Source: Dromaius novaehollandiae (Eukaryota; Chordata; Aves; Casuariiformes; Dromaiidae). From it: a stretch of 64,000 nt of DNA. The notes below the pieces were generated by a model. The model made no database searches. It was not told the DNA's origin and saw only the letters and a program-made list of their open reading frames with translations. Shown here piece by piece: positions 36,499 to 47,480 of the stretch. The position numbers and the translations under genes are program-made. The stretch covers positions 1,736,001 through 1,800,000 of the forward strand of contig NW_026991398.1 of the NCBI RefSeq assembly GCF_036370855.1. The letters are read 5' to 3'. The stretch's first letter is position 1. Every line of letters starts with the position of its first letter.

Positions 36499-38060
36499 GC
36501 TGCCCATACCTCTTCACAGCTGATTTCTAATTTTCTCAGACAACTCTTGTGCTTTGGGCACCTATGTTTGTTCAGAGGTATTTAAATTCATCCCACTTCT
36601 CCAGAGGCACAAACCCAGCCTGTCTGCCTGAGAGGCCTTCTATAAATGTGTCTATCACTGTGTCAGAGCTGTCCTGTCTCTAATAAACGGGGATTTCCTC
36701 AGTGCTGTGCTTGAAGGTTGGGCTCTTCTTCCAAAGCTGGAGCCAAGAATTCTCTTAAGGACTTCCCCCCTGGAAGGGCCTGTTACTTTTCCAGGGCTCT
36801 CCATGGACTCGAGGCAATGAGCTCATGGGGTGCTGTGTTAGGGAAGGAGGGCTGCATTCAGCTCTCACTTGTGGGTGTCCAGTGCTCCTGGAGGTGCTGA
36901 ATCGTCAAGCGGTATCTGTTTGGGACTGTCTGCCCTATGACAGGGCTGGTGACAGATGCCCACAGTGGGGACCCTGCAGGCAGAGGGAAGAGAGCCTGGA
37001 GAGTGCTTCATGTCACCTTTAATGGGCTGGATCTCGGGACACACCTGAACACAGGTTCTGAGCCATTTGAAATGTCCTGTGATTGCTCAGAGCATCATCT
37101 GCAGCCACAGACCCCCTTGGTAGGGGGTTGTCAGGTGCAATGATGCCCGTCCAGCTGGGTCTGCTTCCCACCCCAACCACCACGGCCAGTGCAGAGTCAC
37201 CCCATGGCCCTGGGTCACCACAACCCGCTCGCTCTGCAGAGCAGCACCGCCAGCTCGGGGCCCTCAGGGAGCATAGGGGAAGGTCGAGGAATGGCCAGGC
37301 AGGCCAGCACTGATGCACTCCCTGGGGAAAGGCTCTCTCTGGAGTAGGGACATCCCTAGAGAAGGGGAAAGGAGCAATTGTGTGCTTGCAAGGAGGAATA
37401 AGCAAGAAAGAGAAATCTGTTTCTGTGTATGTTGGGGCAGCAGGAGCTGCCTGAGGAGCCCCAGGACAGGGACTCCCATGCTGTCCTGGAGAGAGGGACT
37501 GGCATGGGGGGGCTGCAGGCAGCCTGGGGGTAGGGAATCTGCTGGACACAGGAAGAAGGGACACAGATGTCACTGTCCTGTCTGCCTGGGCCACTGGGGC
37601 CAGTCCCAGCTGGGAGGCTGATGGGGTGGCTGACACACACCCCTGCCCCCAGGAGAGGGCTGTACCCACAGTGGGGCTCGGGCAGTGGTGTGAGTGCCAC
37701 TGCGCTGCACAAGCGCCATCCACGACCGCTGCTGCAGCCCCCACTGCACCCCACCCCTGCTGATCTGCTGCCACCTCATGCTGCCTCATCTGCTGTCCCC
37801 TCTCCCCACACCGCAGGGACCAGCAGTGCAGCAGGAGTGGGAACAGCCCCTCAGCCACTGCCTGGCCTCCGGCCCTCCTGCCTCTCCCCATGCCGGGGCT
37901 CCAGCCCCATCCAGGCAGCGGGACCAGCCGCACCCCCCAGCTCCCAGCCTGGCAGGGCCATCACTGCCTGCAGCCCAGCCCCCCAGCCTGCTGCTTCTGC
38001 ACCCCCACTCCCTCTCAGGGAGCTGGAACTGCCCCAGGTCAGGACACCAGGGCTGGGACG
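36499..38060 (+). repeat. 3' flank of OR at 35,563
   Basis: Duplicated downstream sequence, direct with 51,165-52,740 and inverted with 7,445-8,797 and 8,938-10,469. It carries the poly(A) signal at 36,682-36,687. The long open frames here are GC-rich shadows not conserved between copies. Confidence 0.7.
36682..36687 (+). promoter_or_regulatory. Poly(A) signal of OR at 35,563
   Basis: AATAAA about 184 nt after the stop codon, in the same place as in the other intact ORs. Confidence 0.6.
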
Positions 38061-38414
38061 GGGTTTGGGGTGATGGGGAGTGGGGGGGGGGGGAAATGGG
38101 GCAGGGTAAGCAGCCCCACTTGGGGCCCTGTGGCTGTGCTGGGAGGGACGAGGCCATCAGAGCAGTCAGGCTCCAGGTGCTGCTTTGACATCAGCTCCAT
38201 GCCGGGAATGTCGGGGTTTCCTCCCTCTGCAGGGGAAGGGTCGGCAGTGGAGACGTCGTGTGGGCCCGGTCCAGACCCAGGCTGTGTCCCACATCACAAG
38301 TGGAGGGGGACAAGGGAGTGTGGGGCTGGCAAAGGCCTCACCCCATCGTCTGCTGGTGAACAGCCTGCGAGAGAAGCACAGCCTGTCTCTGTGGCTGGGG
38401 TCTTTCCATGCATG
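38061..38414. other. No gene recognised
   Basis: Contains a G10 run near 38,085-38,094. No repeat or coding pattern recognised. Confidence 0.4.
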
Positions 38415-38560
38415 AAATCACAGAGCAATTCAGGTGGGAAGGGACCTCCAGAGGTCTCTAGTCCAACCTCCCATACAAAGCAGGCCAGGTTAGAGCAGGT
38501 CGCTCAGGGCTGTGTCCCAGTGAGCTCTGAACATCGGCACAAGTTGAGATCCACAGCTGG
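38415..38560 (-). mobile_element. CR1 LINE 3'-end fragment
   Basis: The plus strand reads aatcacagagcaattcaggt, then gggacctccagaggtctcta and a GTCCAACC segment. This is the standard CR1 3' terminus in minus orientation, as at 27,410-27,475. It is only about 145 bp long. Confidence 0.75.
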
Positions 38561-39149
38561 CTTCACAGAGCACTGAGGGCTGGGTGCCACAGGCAACCTG
38601 GCCCTGGGCACATCTTCACCCCTCGCAGAGCCAGGAGCCCAAGAGCTGTGGGGCTTCCTCACTTCAAGCTAAGCAGGCTTTGGGGCACTCAAAGGCACTC
38701 AAGAGATGCTGGCATTTAATTATAAGGGTCTTGGACTCATCCTGTATGGCTTCACAACCTTCTAGGAAAAGGAGGGGGCACAACAGCATTTGCTGAGCAG
38801 GCTGGCAGTAACAGCATTTGTGGGATGTGGAATTAGCAGCACAGCAGAGGTGCCAGGAGGTGAATCCACACCCCAAGTCACCCATGGAAGCCAGGCACAT
38901 TTATGGAAGCCTTCACATCCATACGTAGCCTCATCTCGTTCACTTGCAGCTGCTTTCACAGAGGGCTCACGACATTGGCAGAGATGTTGACAGCTACAGG
39001 GACACACCCTGGCATCCCGCCTCCATCCTCAGGGGCTCTAGCACTGCACCGGGAACCTACATGAGTGGAGCAACCTAGAAAGAAAGAAAGAATCAGAGTG
39101 TTACTGTCAGTTCTGCTGGCCTTGCGGAGTCACAACAGTCAGGGGCAAA
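38561..39149. other. No gene recognised
   Basis: No motif, RNA gene or paralog seen. Confidence 0.4.
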
Positions 39150-39620
39150 TGTCTCCCCTCTATGCTGGGCTGTATTTGTGAGAGCACAGCCAGCAGGGCC
39201 ACCGAGACGTTCTACCCCTCTTTTTGGCACAGGGGAGGCCACGTCTGCATACCAGCTCCTGTTTGGGCTCTCCCATTCTGCAAAGGCACTAACACATGGG
39301 AGGCAGCCCAGCACAGGGACACCAAGATGGTGCAGCCTGCAGCGTGGGGCATATAAGGAGAAGCTGTGAGAGCTGGGTTTGTTCAGCCTAGACAAGAGAA
39401 GGCCAAGGGGCATCTTCATGCTGTGCACAGCTACCTTATGGAGGGCACAGAGAAGACAGAGCTGGATTTTCTTGGAGGTGCACACTAATAGCAAGAGAGG
39501 CAACAGGGACAAATTGGACAAGGGGAAATTCTTGGATGTCAAGAATAAACCTTTTTCTCCATGACAGTGGCCAAACTGTGGCATAGGGATCCAGAGAGGT
39601 TCTCAGCTCTCCATCCTTGG
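39150..39620 (+). mobile_element. CR1 LINE 3'-part fragment
   Basis: The pattern 'caccaagatggtgcagcctg', then a stretch equivalent to ESWVCSA and TREGQGAS-like residues, followed by RGNRDKLDKGKFLDVKNKPF, matches the CR1 ORF2 C-terminus in plus orientation. Frameshifts are present. Confidence 0.6.
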
Positions 39621-40084
39621 AGATAATCAAACCTTCAATGGAAAAGGCCCCAAGATACCTCCTCTGTCTTAGGACAGGGCTTTGGATCCCTACCTCCAGA
39701 TGTCTCCCCCATTGCAGGCTCAAGGACTCTGCTCTTCTGAGACTCTTGCCAAAGGGACTTTCCAGTGGCTTTGGAGATGCTGCCTTCTCCGCTGACCAAG
39801 GACAGGTGTCTCAAAGCCACGCATTACCCTGAGAGGCCTGACTTCTGGTGAGGTGGCATCTGCCCTCTCTGCAAGGGGAGGCACAAAGTGGAGAAATGGC
39901 TCTGACTGCTTTGATTACCTACCATCTCTCAGATGGATCGGAATGGATTAGGGTCTGAGATGGGAAGATGAAATGAGGGTCCAGATTCAACAGAAAGCCT
40001 TCAAGGAGTGAGAAGAGAACTTTCTCCAGCAGAGTCAGTGAAATCCCAAAGACTCACGGAAGCATCAAGACCTTCAGAAACTGC
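39621..40084. other. No gene recognised
   Basis: No motif or paralogous stretch identified. Confidence 0.4.
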
Positions 40085-42612
40085 AAGCCTGAACCTCAGC
40101 TGACAGAAACCACCAAACCGCGAGCATCCCTGGCTGGCACCAGGATGCTCCAAAGAGGGAACACGGTCACCAACAGTCCTCACCCAGGTCTCCCAGAAGG
40201 ACTCCGTGATGGCAGGCTGGGCCCTGGGAGCAGAGCACTGCTCTCTCCAGCCACCTCCTCCCATGCTCAGCAGCACAACACTGGGGCCAACACCCAGCTC
40301 CACCACAGGGCACCCCACAACTGTAACACCCTGCTACGGCTGCATCTCACAAAGGGTTGGCAGCCAACATGCGCTTGTGCGTCAGTGATGCACAGGGCAC
40401 AGCACCACACAGGGCAGCAGACAGGGCACCCCCAAGTGCCCCAAAACATAGAAAGCTCAACTCTCCATCCCCTCAACAGGCACTGCCTCTGAACAGCCAC
40501 TCACAGCCCGGGGCCTGCTCACTTCCCACCTCCAGGAAGCAGAGGAGAAGGGCTCTCACAGGGCTGATCAGGCAGCTCTTGCCTCTCGCTTGTGCCTCAG
40601 CTTCCCTGAAAGCACCGCTGCCCCCGCCCCGGCGGGAGGGCACCCGCCGCCATCGGGACGCACCCGCAGCCCCGCCACCCCCACTTGCACCTGCTCTCAC
40701 CCGGCCCCTCTCTCCCACTTTGCTCCTACCCTGCTTCCAGGGCTGGGTTTTTCTGCATGCCGCACTCCGATTGGTTGACAGAGACACCAGTCAAGCACAT
40801 CCCCGCCCTCCTCCTCACACCAGCCAATAGAAGGCAGCCCTGGGGCATTGCCGAGAGAACATTCTAGCCTCCTGCCCTGGCAGCCAGCTCTGCCCCTTCC
40901 CCTCCCCCCCGTCCCCCGCCCCGCGGTGGGGCGCCATGTTGTGGGCGGCAGCGCGGGGTGCAGAGGGGCCTGGGGGCAGCCCGGTGCCGTGTGCCCAGGC
41001 AGCGCAGGGCCCTGGGGCCTGGCTGCTGCCCCGCAGGGTCTGGGCTCTGCTGCAGGGGCCCCACGGGGCTCCTGGCTGCCCTGAGCCCAGGGGCTGTGCC
41101 GGGCGCGGCAGAGCAGTCCCGGGGCCGGGGCCAGTGCTGGTGCTGGCCCTGGCGCCGTCGTGGGGATCCTGGGCATGGCCGGGGCGCTGGAGCCCATGGG
41201 CAGCATCCTGCTGCCCTCCGGGCAGGGCAGGGCCCTCTGGCCCCTGGGGCCCCAGCTCCCTGTCCGTGGCAGCCCCGCGGCTCGGCAGCCCTTGCGCTGC
41301 GCCCGGCAGGGCTGGGCCGTGGCCAGGCAGGGGCTGCTCTCTGCAGGACTGGGCTGGGCCCTGGGAGTTCACGCCTGAGAGCTGAGGAGGCTGTGGGAGC
41401 ATGGGGCAGAGATGGGGGGCAGCTATAGGGAGAGCAGCTCTGGGCCTGCTGGTGGTGTAGGGCCCAGAGGAGAGATCAAAGGGGGACCGACTTCCAGGGA
41501 AACCTGGCCCTGGGTTGCCCCCACCCCCACAGGATCCTGGGGGCTTAGGGCCAAGCCCCAGCACCCAGGAGTCCTGGCTGTCACTGTCCCCCCCAGCCAG
41601 TCAGGACTCTACAACAAGACTCTCTTGGCAGCCCCCACCCTGTGCAGCCACCCCCACAGCCCAGGATCCACAGCCCTTTTTGCAGTTAGCAGTCTCTGTG
41701 CAACCCCTCAGGAAGGAGCTCCCAAAGCCCTTACCCTCAGTGGAGAGCTGCAGGAGCGCTGGGAACAAGGAACTGCAGTCTGGGCTGATGGTGGTGGTCC
41801 ATCAGTCCTCCATCTCACTTGTCCTCTTGCCCTTGGCTCACCTCTCTGGATGAGGAGGAAGGAGGCCCTTCCTGTCTCGTTACACAGCACTCTGATGTGC
41901 CCTTGCTCCTCTGCCTGTCAGTGAGGGGCCCCAGCATGGATCCCATCCCCTCTCCTTGCCACGGAGTGGCTCCAGAGGGCAGTGGCAGGCAGCACATGAG
42001 CGGTGCCCAGCAGTGACCAGGCCTTGCAGGGAAGTGAGGGTACCCCTGTGGCACCAGGGAGACCTCTGTGTGAGGTGGCACATCCCACTGTGACCTCTGC
42101 TCGGGTCATCAGGGGGCTCAGTAGGTCACTGCCATGGAGATGGCACAGCCAGGGAGAGAGCAGAGAGGTTTCCCCTCATGTCCTGGAAAGCAGTGACCTC
42201 CCTTCACCCCAGTTATTTTCCAGAACTTGCTGATAAATCCTTCAGGAATGTCTCCAGATGGTGTCAAAGGCTGTGAAATATCTAAAATGGGGCATTGGAG
42301 AAGTCACTTCTGCACCCCTGCACTGACAGGTCCCTGCACTGGGCAGACCTGTGCAGGAAGCCGGGCCATCAGGGCTGTTTTAAAGTTTGTCATTTTTTAA
42401 AGCCAGGATCAAAGTCATGTGGGATGAAACAGCACAAAGTGTGGCCACAGGCTGAGATGCTTTGGTGAGCATCAAATCTGGTTTCTGCTGTGGTTTGCTC
42501 TTTTTGTCAAAGTAGGATGTAGGACAATATGGGACAGGACAGAACCTTCCTCTTCTAGGCACCAATGTTTTTAAAAGTCCTCAGCAAGGTTTCTCCATCT
42601 GCAGTGCTTAAG
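40085..42612 (+). repeat. CpG-island unit, tandem copy 2
   Basis: 40,085-40,610 matches 22,870-23,425 (and, inverted, 55,700-56,130). 40,612-42,612 matches 24,989-27,393. In this copy the two parts are joined directly. The DNA between them in copy 1, including the 64-bp array, is missing. It ends at 'gtgcttaagat' near 42,613 without the CR1 that follows copy 1. Confidence 0.75.
40590..41430. promoter_or_regulatory. CpG island, promoter-like, copy 2
   Basis: GC- and CpG-rich, with conserved inverted CCAAT boxes (CCGATTGGTTGAC near 40,767 and GCCAATAGAAGG near 40,822) and the GCGCCATGTTGTGGGCGGC segment at 40,931-40,949. The reading frame after the ATG stays in step with copy 1 for roughly 45 codons, then indels shift it, so coding is not preserved. 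It lies about 9 kb upstream of the OR at 50,229; copy 1 lies about 10 kb upstream of the OR at 35,563. Confidence 0.5.
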
Positions 42613-43650
42613 ATAGAATATGCCAGAGAAGAGCAAACATGCCCTTAATGTACATCATCCAGGGGGCTTTCTCCAGGACCCTGGTCCCTGCCAGGCTCCA
42701 AAGCCATGGGCCAGCACAGGTAGCAAATTTGGAGGTTTTCCCATTTCCCATGACTTTTGCCCTGCTTTCCTTTTGGCTGAGCCTGGGGAAAGCTGTTTCT
42801 CATCTTTGACGTGAGTTGGTCCATGGGCTTTTCTGTGTCACCTCAAGGTAGTGCTTCTCCCTTGGGTACATTCCCTTGCACCCTGGATCCGCTCCAGGAC
42901 ATTGTCTCTCTTGGGGGGTGTGCAGCCATGGCACCCTGGATCTCCCACAGTTTTGACCCTGGGCATCTCAGGACATGCCCACACACAGCAGTGCTGCTGT
43001 CCAGGCTTCAGTGCAGAGCCCAGAAGGTGGTGCAATGCCTCAGGACCTGCATTTGGGCTCATTCAGAAGTTTATGAGGTGACCAGCTCCCACCTCTGCAA
43101 ATCTTGCAGAAGGGGGACTCCATCCCCCTTGAATACTGTCAGAGATGGGGCTTTCCAAGTCCCTGCAAAAGGAAGGACTTGTTTGCTTCTTTGGGTTGCT
43201 TATTCAGCCTGTGGCACCCCCTCTGTGACGCTGTGAGCCCAACTGTTGAGCCCAAGGTCTCTGCCCTTTCTCTGCCCTGTCTCCTGGGTGTCTTCTCTGC
43301 GCACCAGGGGCATGGGAAGTGTTGCTTTAGACAGCTCGCTTGAAGCTGTGACATGTTGTAGAGCTGAAGGCCTGATGGAGACTAGTCTGGGATGTGGCCG
43401 TGTCCCCACATCCCCTCCTGCTCCTGGCCCCAGGGTCCAAGAAGGTGTCTGGGGAGAGCAGGGGGTTTGGTGTAGGTGGGATGGGTTTCCCTTGACATGT
43501 CTGAGTCCTGCCTGGGTTGCTTTTCACACTCAGGAAAATCTTTGTTCTCTAGGGGCTTGCATAGGGTGTTTTCCAGACTTTTGTACAGAAACACAGCCTG
43601 GTCTGGGATCCCCAAGAGCAGCACAGCCCCCGGCATGGTCCAGGACCCCC
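42613..43650. other. No gene recognised
   Basis: It has no counterpart after CpG unit copy 1, where a CR1 and segment S follow directly. No motif recognised in the open frames. Confidence 0.4.
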
Positions 43651-44740
43651 CAGAGCCATGTGGCTCTCTCTTGTATGTCCACACGTCCTGATTAAATTGA
43701 CAATTTCCAACTTCCCCTTTACAGCACACTATCCGGGCACGTTAACATTGCAACTCCTTCCATCACTCTGTTCATTCCCATACCCAGCTGCTGATTTCCA
43801 TTTCCGTGAGTTTGAAGCTTGCTCTGTCAGTAGTTTGTTCCTCTGGGCAAGTCCTAAATTCTGTTTCTATCTACCGTTTTCTATCTATGCAAAAGATTCC
43901 CAGTCAGGCTATCCCTTGTGGAAAGTGAACCTCATTGGAGGCAGCTTGGACTTAGCATACAGTTGAGGAGTGTAATTATCTTTAAGGAACTATATCAAGC
44001 TTTACTTTTTCTCTTGCAAATAATAAAAAAATCCTTGTGTGCCTATTTGCAGCTAGTTTTCTAAGTAAAGCAGGTGGGAATTGGGACATATGAGCTGCAA
44101 CATTCAGCTACAGGCTTCCCTGGAATAAGGTTAGCTTTTAACCAGAGTGGTACAACTCCCAGGTGACTGATGAGAGAAATGGCAGGGCTGGGGAGATGGG
44201 GAGGAAGCTTGTCCATGCAGTGTCTGACGTCTGGGACACTGCTTTTCCTACATGTCCAGGCTTCATTAAGAGACACTCTTTGATAGCAATTGGAGAATGT
44301 TGCTGTCACTTATTCTGAAAGGATAATAATAGTAATTGTAATAATAATAATACCTTTAAAAGCAGAAATACTTATATATTTTGAAGTCCCCATCTTTCAG
44401 CTACACTCCTGAAAGCTCTCCAATTAGCCATGCAAGACTTGAAGAAAATTATAGGGAGAGACGTGGTTCATCCTGGCTTTTTGCATTTTAATGAGCCCCA
44501 TGGTGTATTTGGTGCTGACTCCATGAACCTCAGCTATTGCGAGGAGATGGAGCAAAATGTTCAAGTCAAAGTCAGAAGAAAATCCCAAACTGCTGTAGAG
44601 TATTAATAGATCCCACTGAGGGCCATTACCAGCAAAGACTCACTGGGGGCTGATTAGAGCAGAAAATTGTAATCACCGATTACAGGTAGGCAAAGGAAAT
44701 GTGCAGGTGGCTCTGATACCATGTTAACCCTTGGTGTGTT
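43651..44740 (-). repeat. Segment S, partial copy 3
   Basis: Matches 59,740-60,850 in direct orientation and 18,240-19,320 inverted. Landmarks are 'cctgattaaattgacaattt' near 43,688 and the block 44,450-44,690 (including tgtatttggtgctgactcca). A simple ATA-rich stretch lies at 44,322-44,352. No gene. Confidence 0.65.
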
Positions 44741-45234
44741 TTTCAAGCAAAACGGCCAAGCATGGACACTGAGACCCTGGGAAGGGAGATCCTTTCCCCT
44801 ACGTGTTTTGCATGGCTATTCCTGGGGGCAGCGTGCAGGTTGGGGTGTGCAATATTCATGCAAGACAATGACATGAGACCTCCTGGGCTCCCCATGGGAC
44901 AAGGGGACAGTGAGGCCCTGGTGTCTACTCATAGGCCTCAGTGGCAGAGACAACAACCATAGGGGACAAAGACATCAGGTCTGTCAGAGGCTTTCAGCCT
45001 GTTTCAGGCAGTTGGCCTTCCTTGCTGCCTGGGCACACTGCTGTCTGACTAACTTGCCTACTAACTTGTATGCAAGTATACTGTGGGAGAAAGTGTCAAA
45101 AGCCTTCCTAAAGTCAAGGTATACAGTGCTTTTAACACAGAAGACCATCAGGTTGGTGAGGCATCATTTCCCCTCAGTAAATCTATGCTGACTGTTCTCT
45201 GTCACCTTCTTCTCCTTTGTTTACCTAGAAATGG
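44741..45234 (-). mobile_element. CR1 LINE RT fragment at its right part
   Basis: From about 45,000 to 45,225 the sequence resembles the RT region of the adjacent CR1. It shares 'aaatctatgctgactgttc' and 'accttcttctcc' with 46,437-46,475. The left part (44,741-45,000) is not recognised. It looks like a second, nested or duplicated CR1 piece. Confidence 0.45.
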
Positions 45235-47075
45235 GATCAGAGAAGACTTGGTCCATGACACAGGGACCTTGGGAGGTTTCTTGTCCAACCTCCTGCTCAC
45301 ATGGTGATCAACACTGAATTCAAAACAAGCTTCTTGGGACTTAGTTCAACAGAGTCCTGAAAGCCTGCGAAAACAGAGAGTCCATAACCTCTCTGGAGCC
45401 TTCTTCAAATGCTTCGTTATGCTCGGTGAATTATCTTCCTTATATCCATTTTTGACTGCACTTGTGTCAGCTTATACTTGTTGCCTCTCATTGTGCTGCC
45501 AACTCAGCAAAAGCCTGGTTCTTTATTGATGATAACTTTGAATTGGAAAGCTACTATGAGTTCACTCTAAAGCCTCTCCCTCTCCAGGCTGAACAAGGCC
45601 TGTTCCCTCAGCGTCTCCTCGCAGGGCAAGTGCTCCAATGCCAACCACCTTGGAGGCCTGCCACTGAGCTCATGCCAAGTGATCAACAGTGTTCTTCTAC
45701 AGAGGGCCCCCAATGGATGCAGTATCTGGAAGTGCTCTAGCGAGTGTTGAGTAGAGGGCAATAATCACTTCGTTTGATCTCCTGGCTGTGCTCTCGTTCA
45801 GGCAGCCCAGGATGCTGTGGCCTCCATTGCTGCCAGGGCATGCTGCTGGCTCATGCTTAGTTTGCTACCCACAAAGACTCCCACGTCCTTTTCTGCACAG
45901 CTGCTGCCCAGCTGGGCACTGCCCAGCCCATATCACTGCAGGGTGTTGGTGTGTCCCAGGTGCAGGGCCTGGCATTGGTTTTGCTTTTGAATTTCACAAA
46001 GTTCTTGACAGCGCATTCCTCCTGCCTGCTGCGGTCCCTCTGAATGGCAGCCCTTGGGCTTACGACTGTTTTCCTGATGAGGTGCCACCTGCAAATGTGA
46101 TGAGAGCTGTGTCCTCCAGGTCACTGATGAACCTGTTAGACAGGACAGGTCCCAGTATAGAGCCCTCCATCCTCCACTTGTCACTGGCTTCCCGATAAAG
46201 CCTGACCCATTCATAAAAACCCTCTGAGCTCAATCATCCAACCAGCTTTTCACTCATCTGCTTGTCTACCCAGCCTATCATAATGCCTTATTTGTATCCA
46301 AGAATATAGTGTGAGACAGTGTCAAACACCTTGCTAAAGTCATGGCAAATGACAGCCACTACTCTCCTCTCCTCCACAAGTGCAGGTCTTCTATCACAGC
46401 AGGCAATCAGGTTGCTGAGGAATGATTTGTCTTCAGCAAATCCATGCTGACTGTTCCCAGGCACCTTCTTCTCCCTCCTGTGCCCAGAAATGTGATGCGG
46501 GAAGATTCACTCCATGAAACACTCCTCATTCAAGTGAGGCTGAATGACCTGCAGCTTCTTGGAGTGTCCTTGTGGCCTTTCTGAAGATAGGCAAAAATAT
46601 TCCATTTTCTGCTCGTTGGGACCTCCCTTGATCTCCACAACCTTTCAAAGATGATAGAGACTGGCCTTGTGGCAATAGCAGCCAGCCCTCTCAAAGTCCT
46701 CAGATGCAGCCCATCCGGTCCCATAGACTTGTGTGGGTTGAGTTCTTGCAAGTCATCTCTCACTGAACCCTCATCCACCTTTGGTTGATTTTTTTTTTCC
46801 TCTGGAGTCCTGACCGCGGGCACAACAGCCTAGGAGACCTTGTTGGTGAAGCCTGAAGCCAAGAAAGGCACTGAGCTCCTCAGGCCTACCTGCGTCTTCT
46901 GTTACTAGATTCCCTGCCCAGTCCAGCGGTGAGCCAACATTTTCCTTTATATTCTTCTACTGTAACTGAACCCGTAGCAGCTCTTCATGCTTTGATGTTT
47001 CCTGCAATTGTCAATCCTAGGGGAGCTTTGGCTTCCCTAACACTATCCCTGCTTTGCTGGACAGGATTTCTGAGT
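45235..47075 (-). mobile_element. CR1 LINE, about 1.8 kb, degenerate
   Basis: The minus strand reads the pre-RT linker (47,075-46,830), VRDDLQELNPHKSMGPDGLH and IFERLWRSREVP segments, a motif-A region near 46,310-46,350, a VTSGGWRALYWDL segment, and the ORF2 C-terminus with 3' UTR down to 45,235. Stops and frameshifts are frequent. It is the inverted relative of the plus-strand CR1 at 1,866-2,935 and, like that copy, adjoins OR upstream-flank DNA. Confidence 0.85.
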
Positions 47076-47480
47076 TGCTTCATTGCAGCCTTTCCCTCCT
47101 GCTTCCTGCATGCTGCCTTATTTCCAGATACAAGAAAGTATCATGAGTATCATCCCATCATACACATGTGCTAAGAAGTTGTCCCCGATGCCCTCCAGAA
47201 ACCTCCTGACCTGCTTGCACTCTGCTGCTTGCCCTTCCAGTTAACATCTGGGACATGAAAATCACCACCACCACCACCACAAGAACCAGGGCCTGTGATC
47301 CACAGATTTGTTCACATTGCTTAGACTGCATCCAAGCATTCACCGAGACCCTTGCTTCTTCCATGGAAGAGCTCCACACATCTGAGCTGCCCCTTCACAC
47401 AAAGGGCACCCCCCTCCTCATTGTCCCCAACAGTCTCTCCTGAAAAGCTCCTACTCTACAAGGAGAGCCCTCCAGTCATG
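47076..47480. other. No gene recognised; short CAC microsatellite
   Basis: Contains a (CAC)-rich run at 47,262-47,281. Otherwise nothing recognised. Confidence 0.45.
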
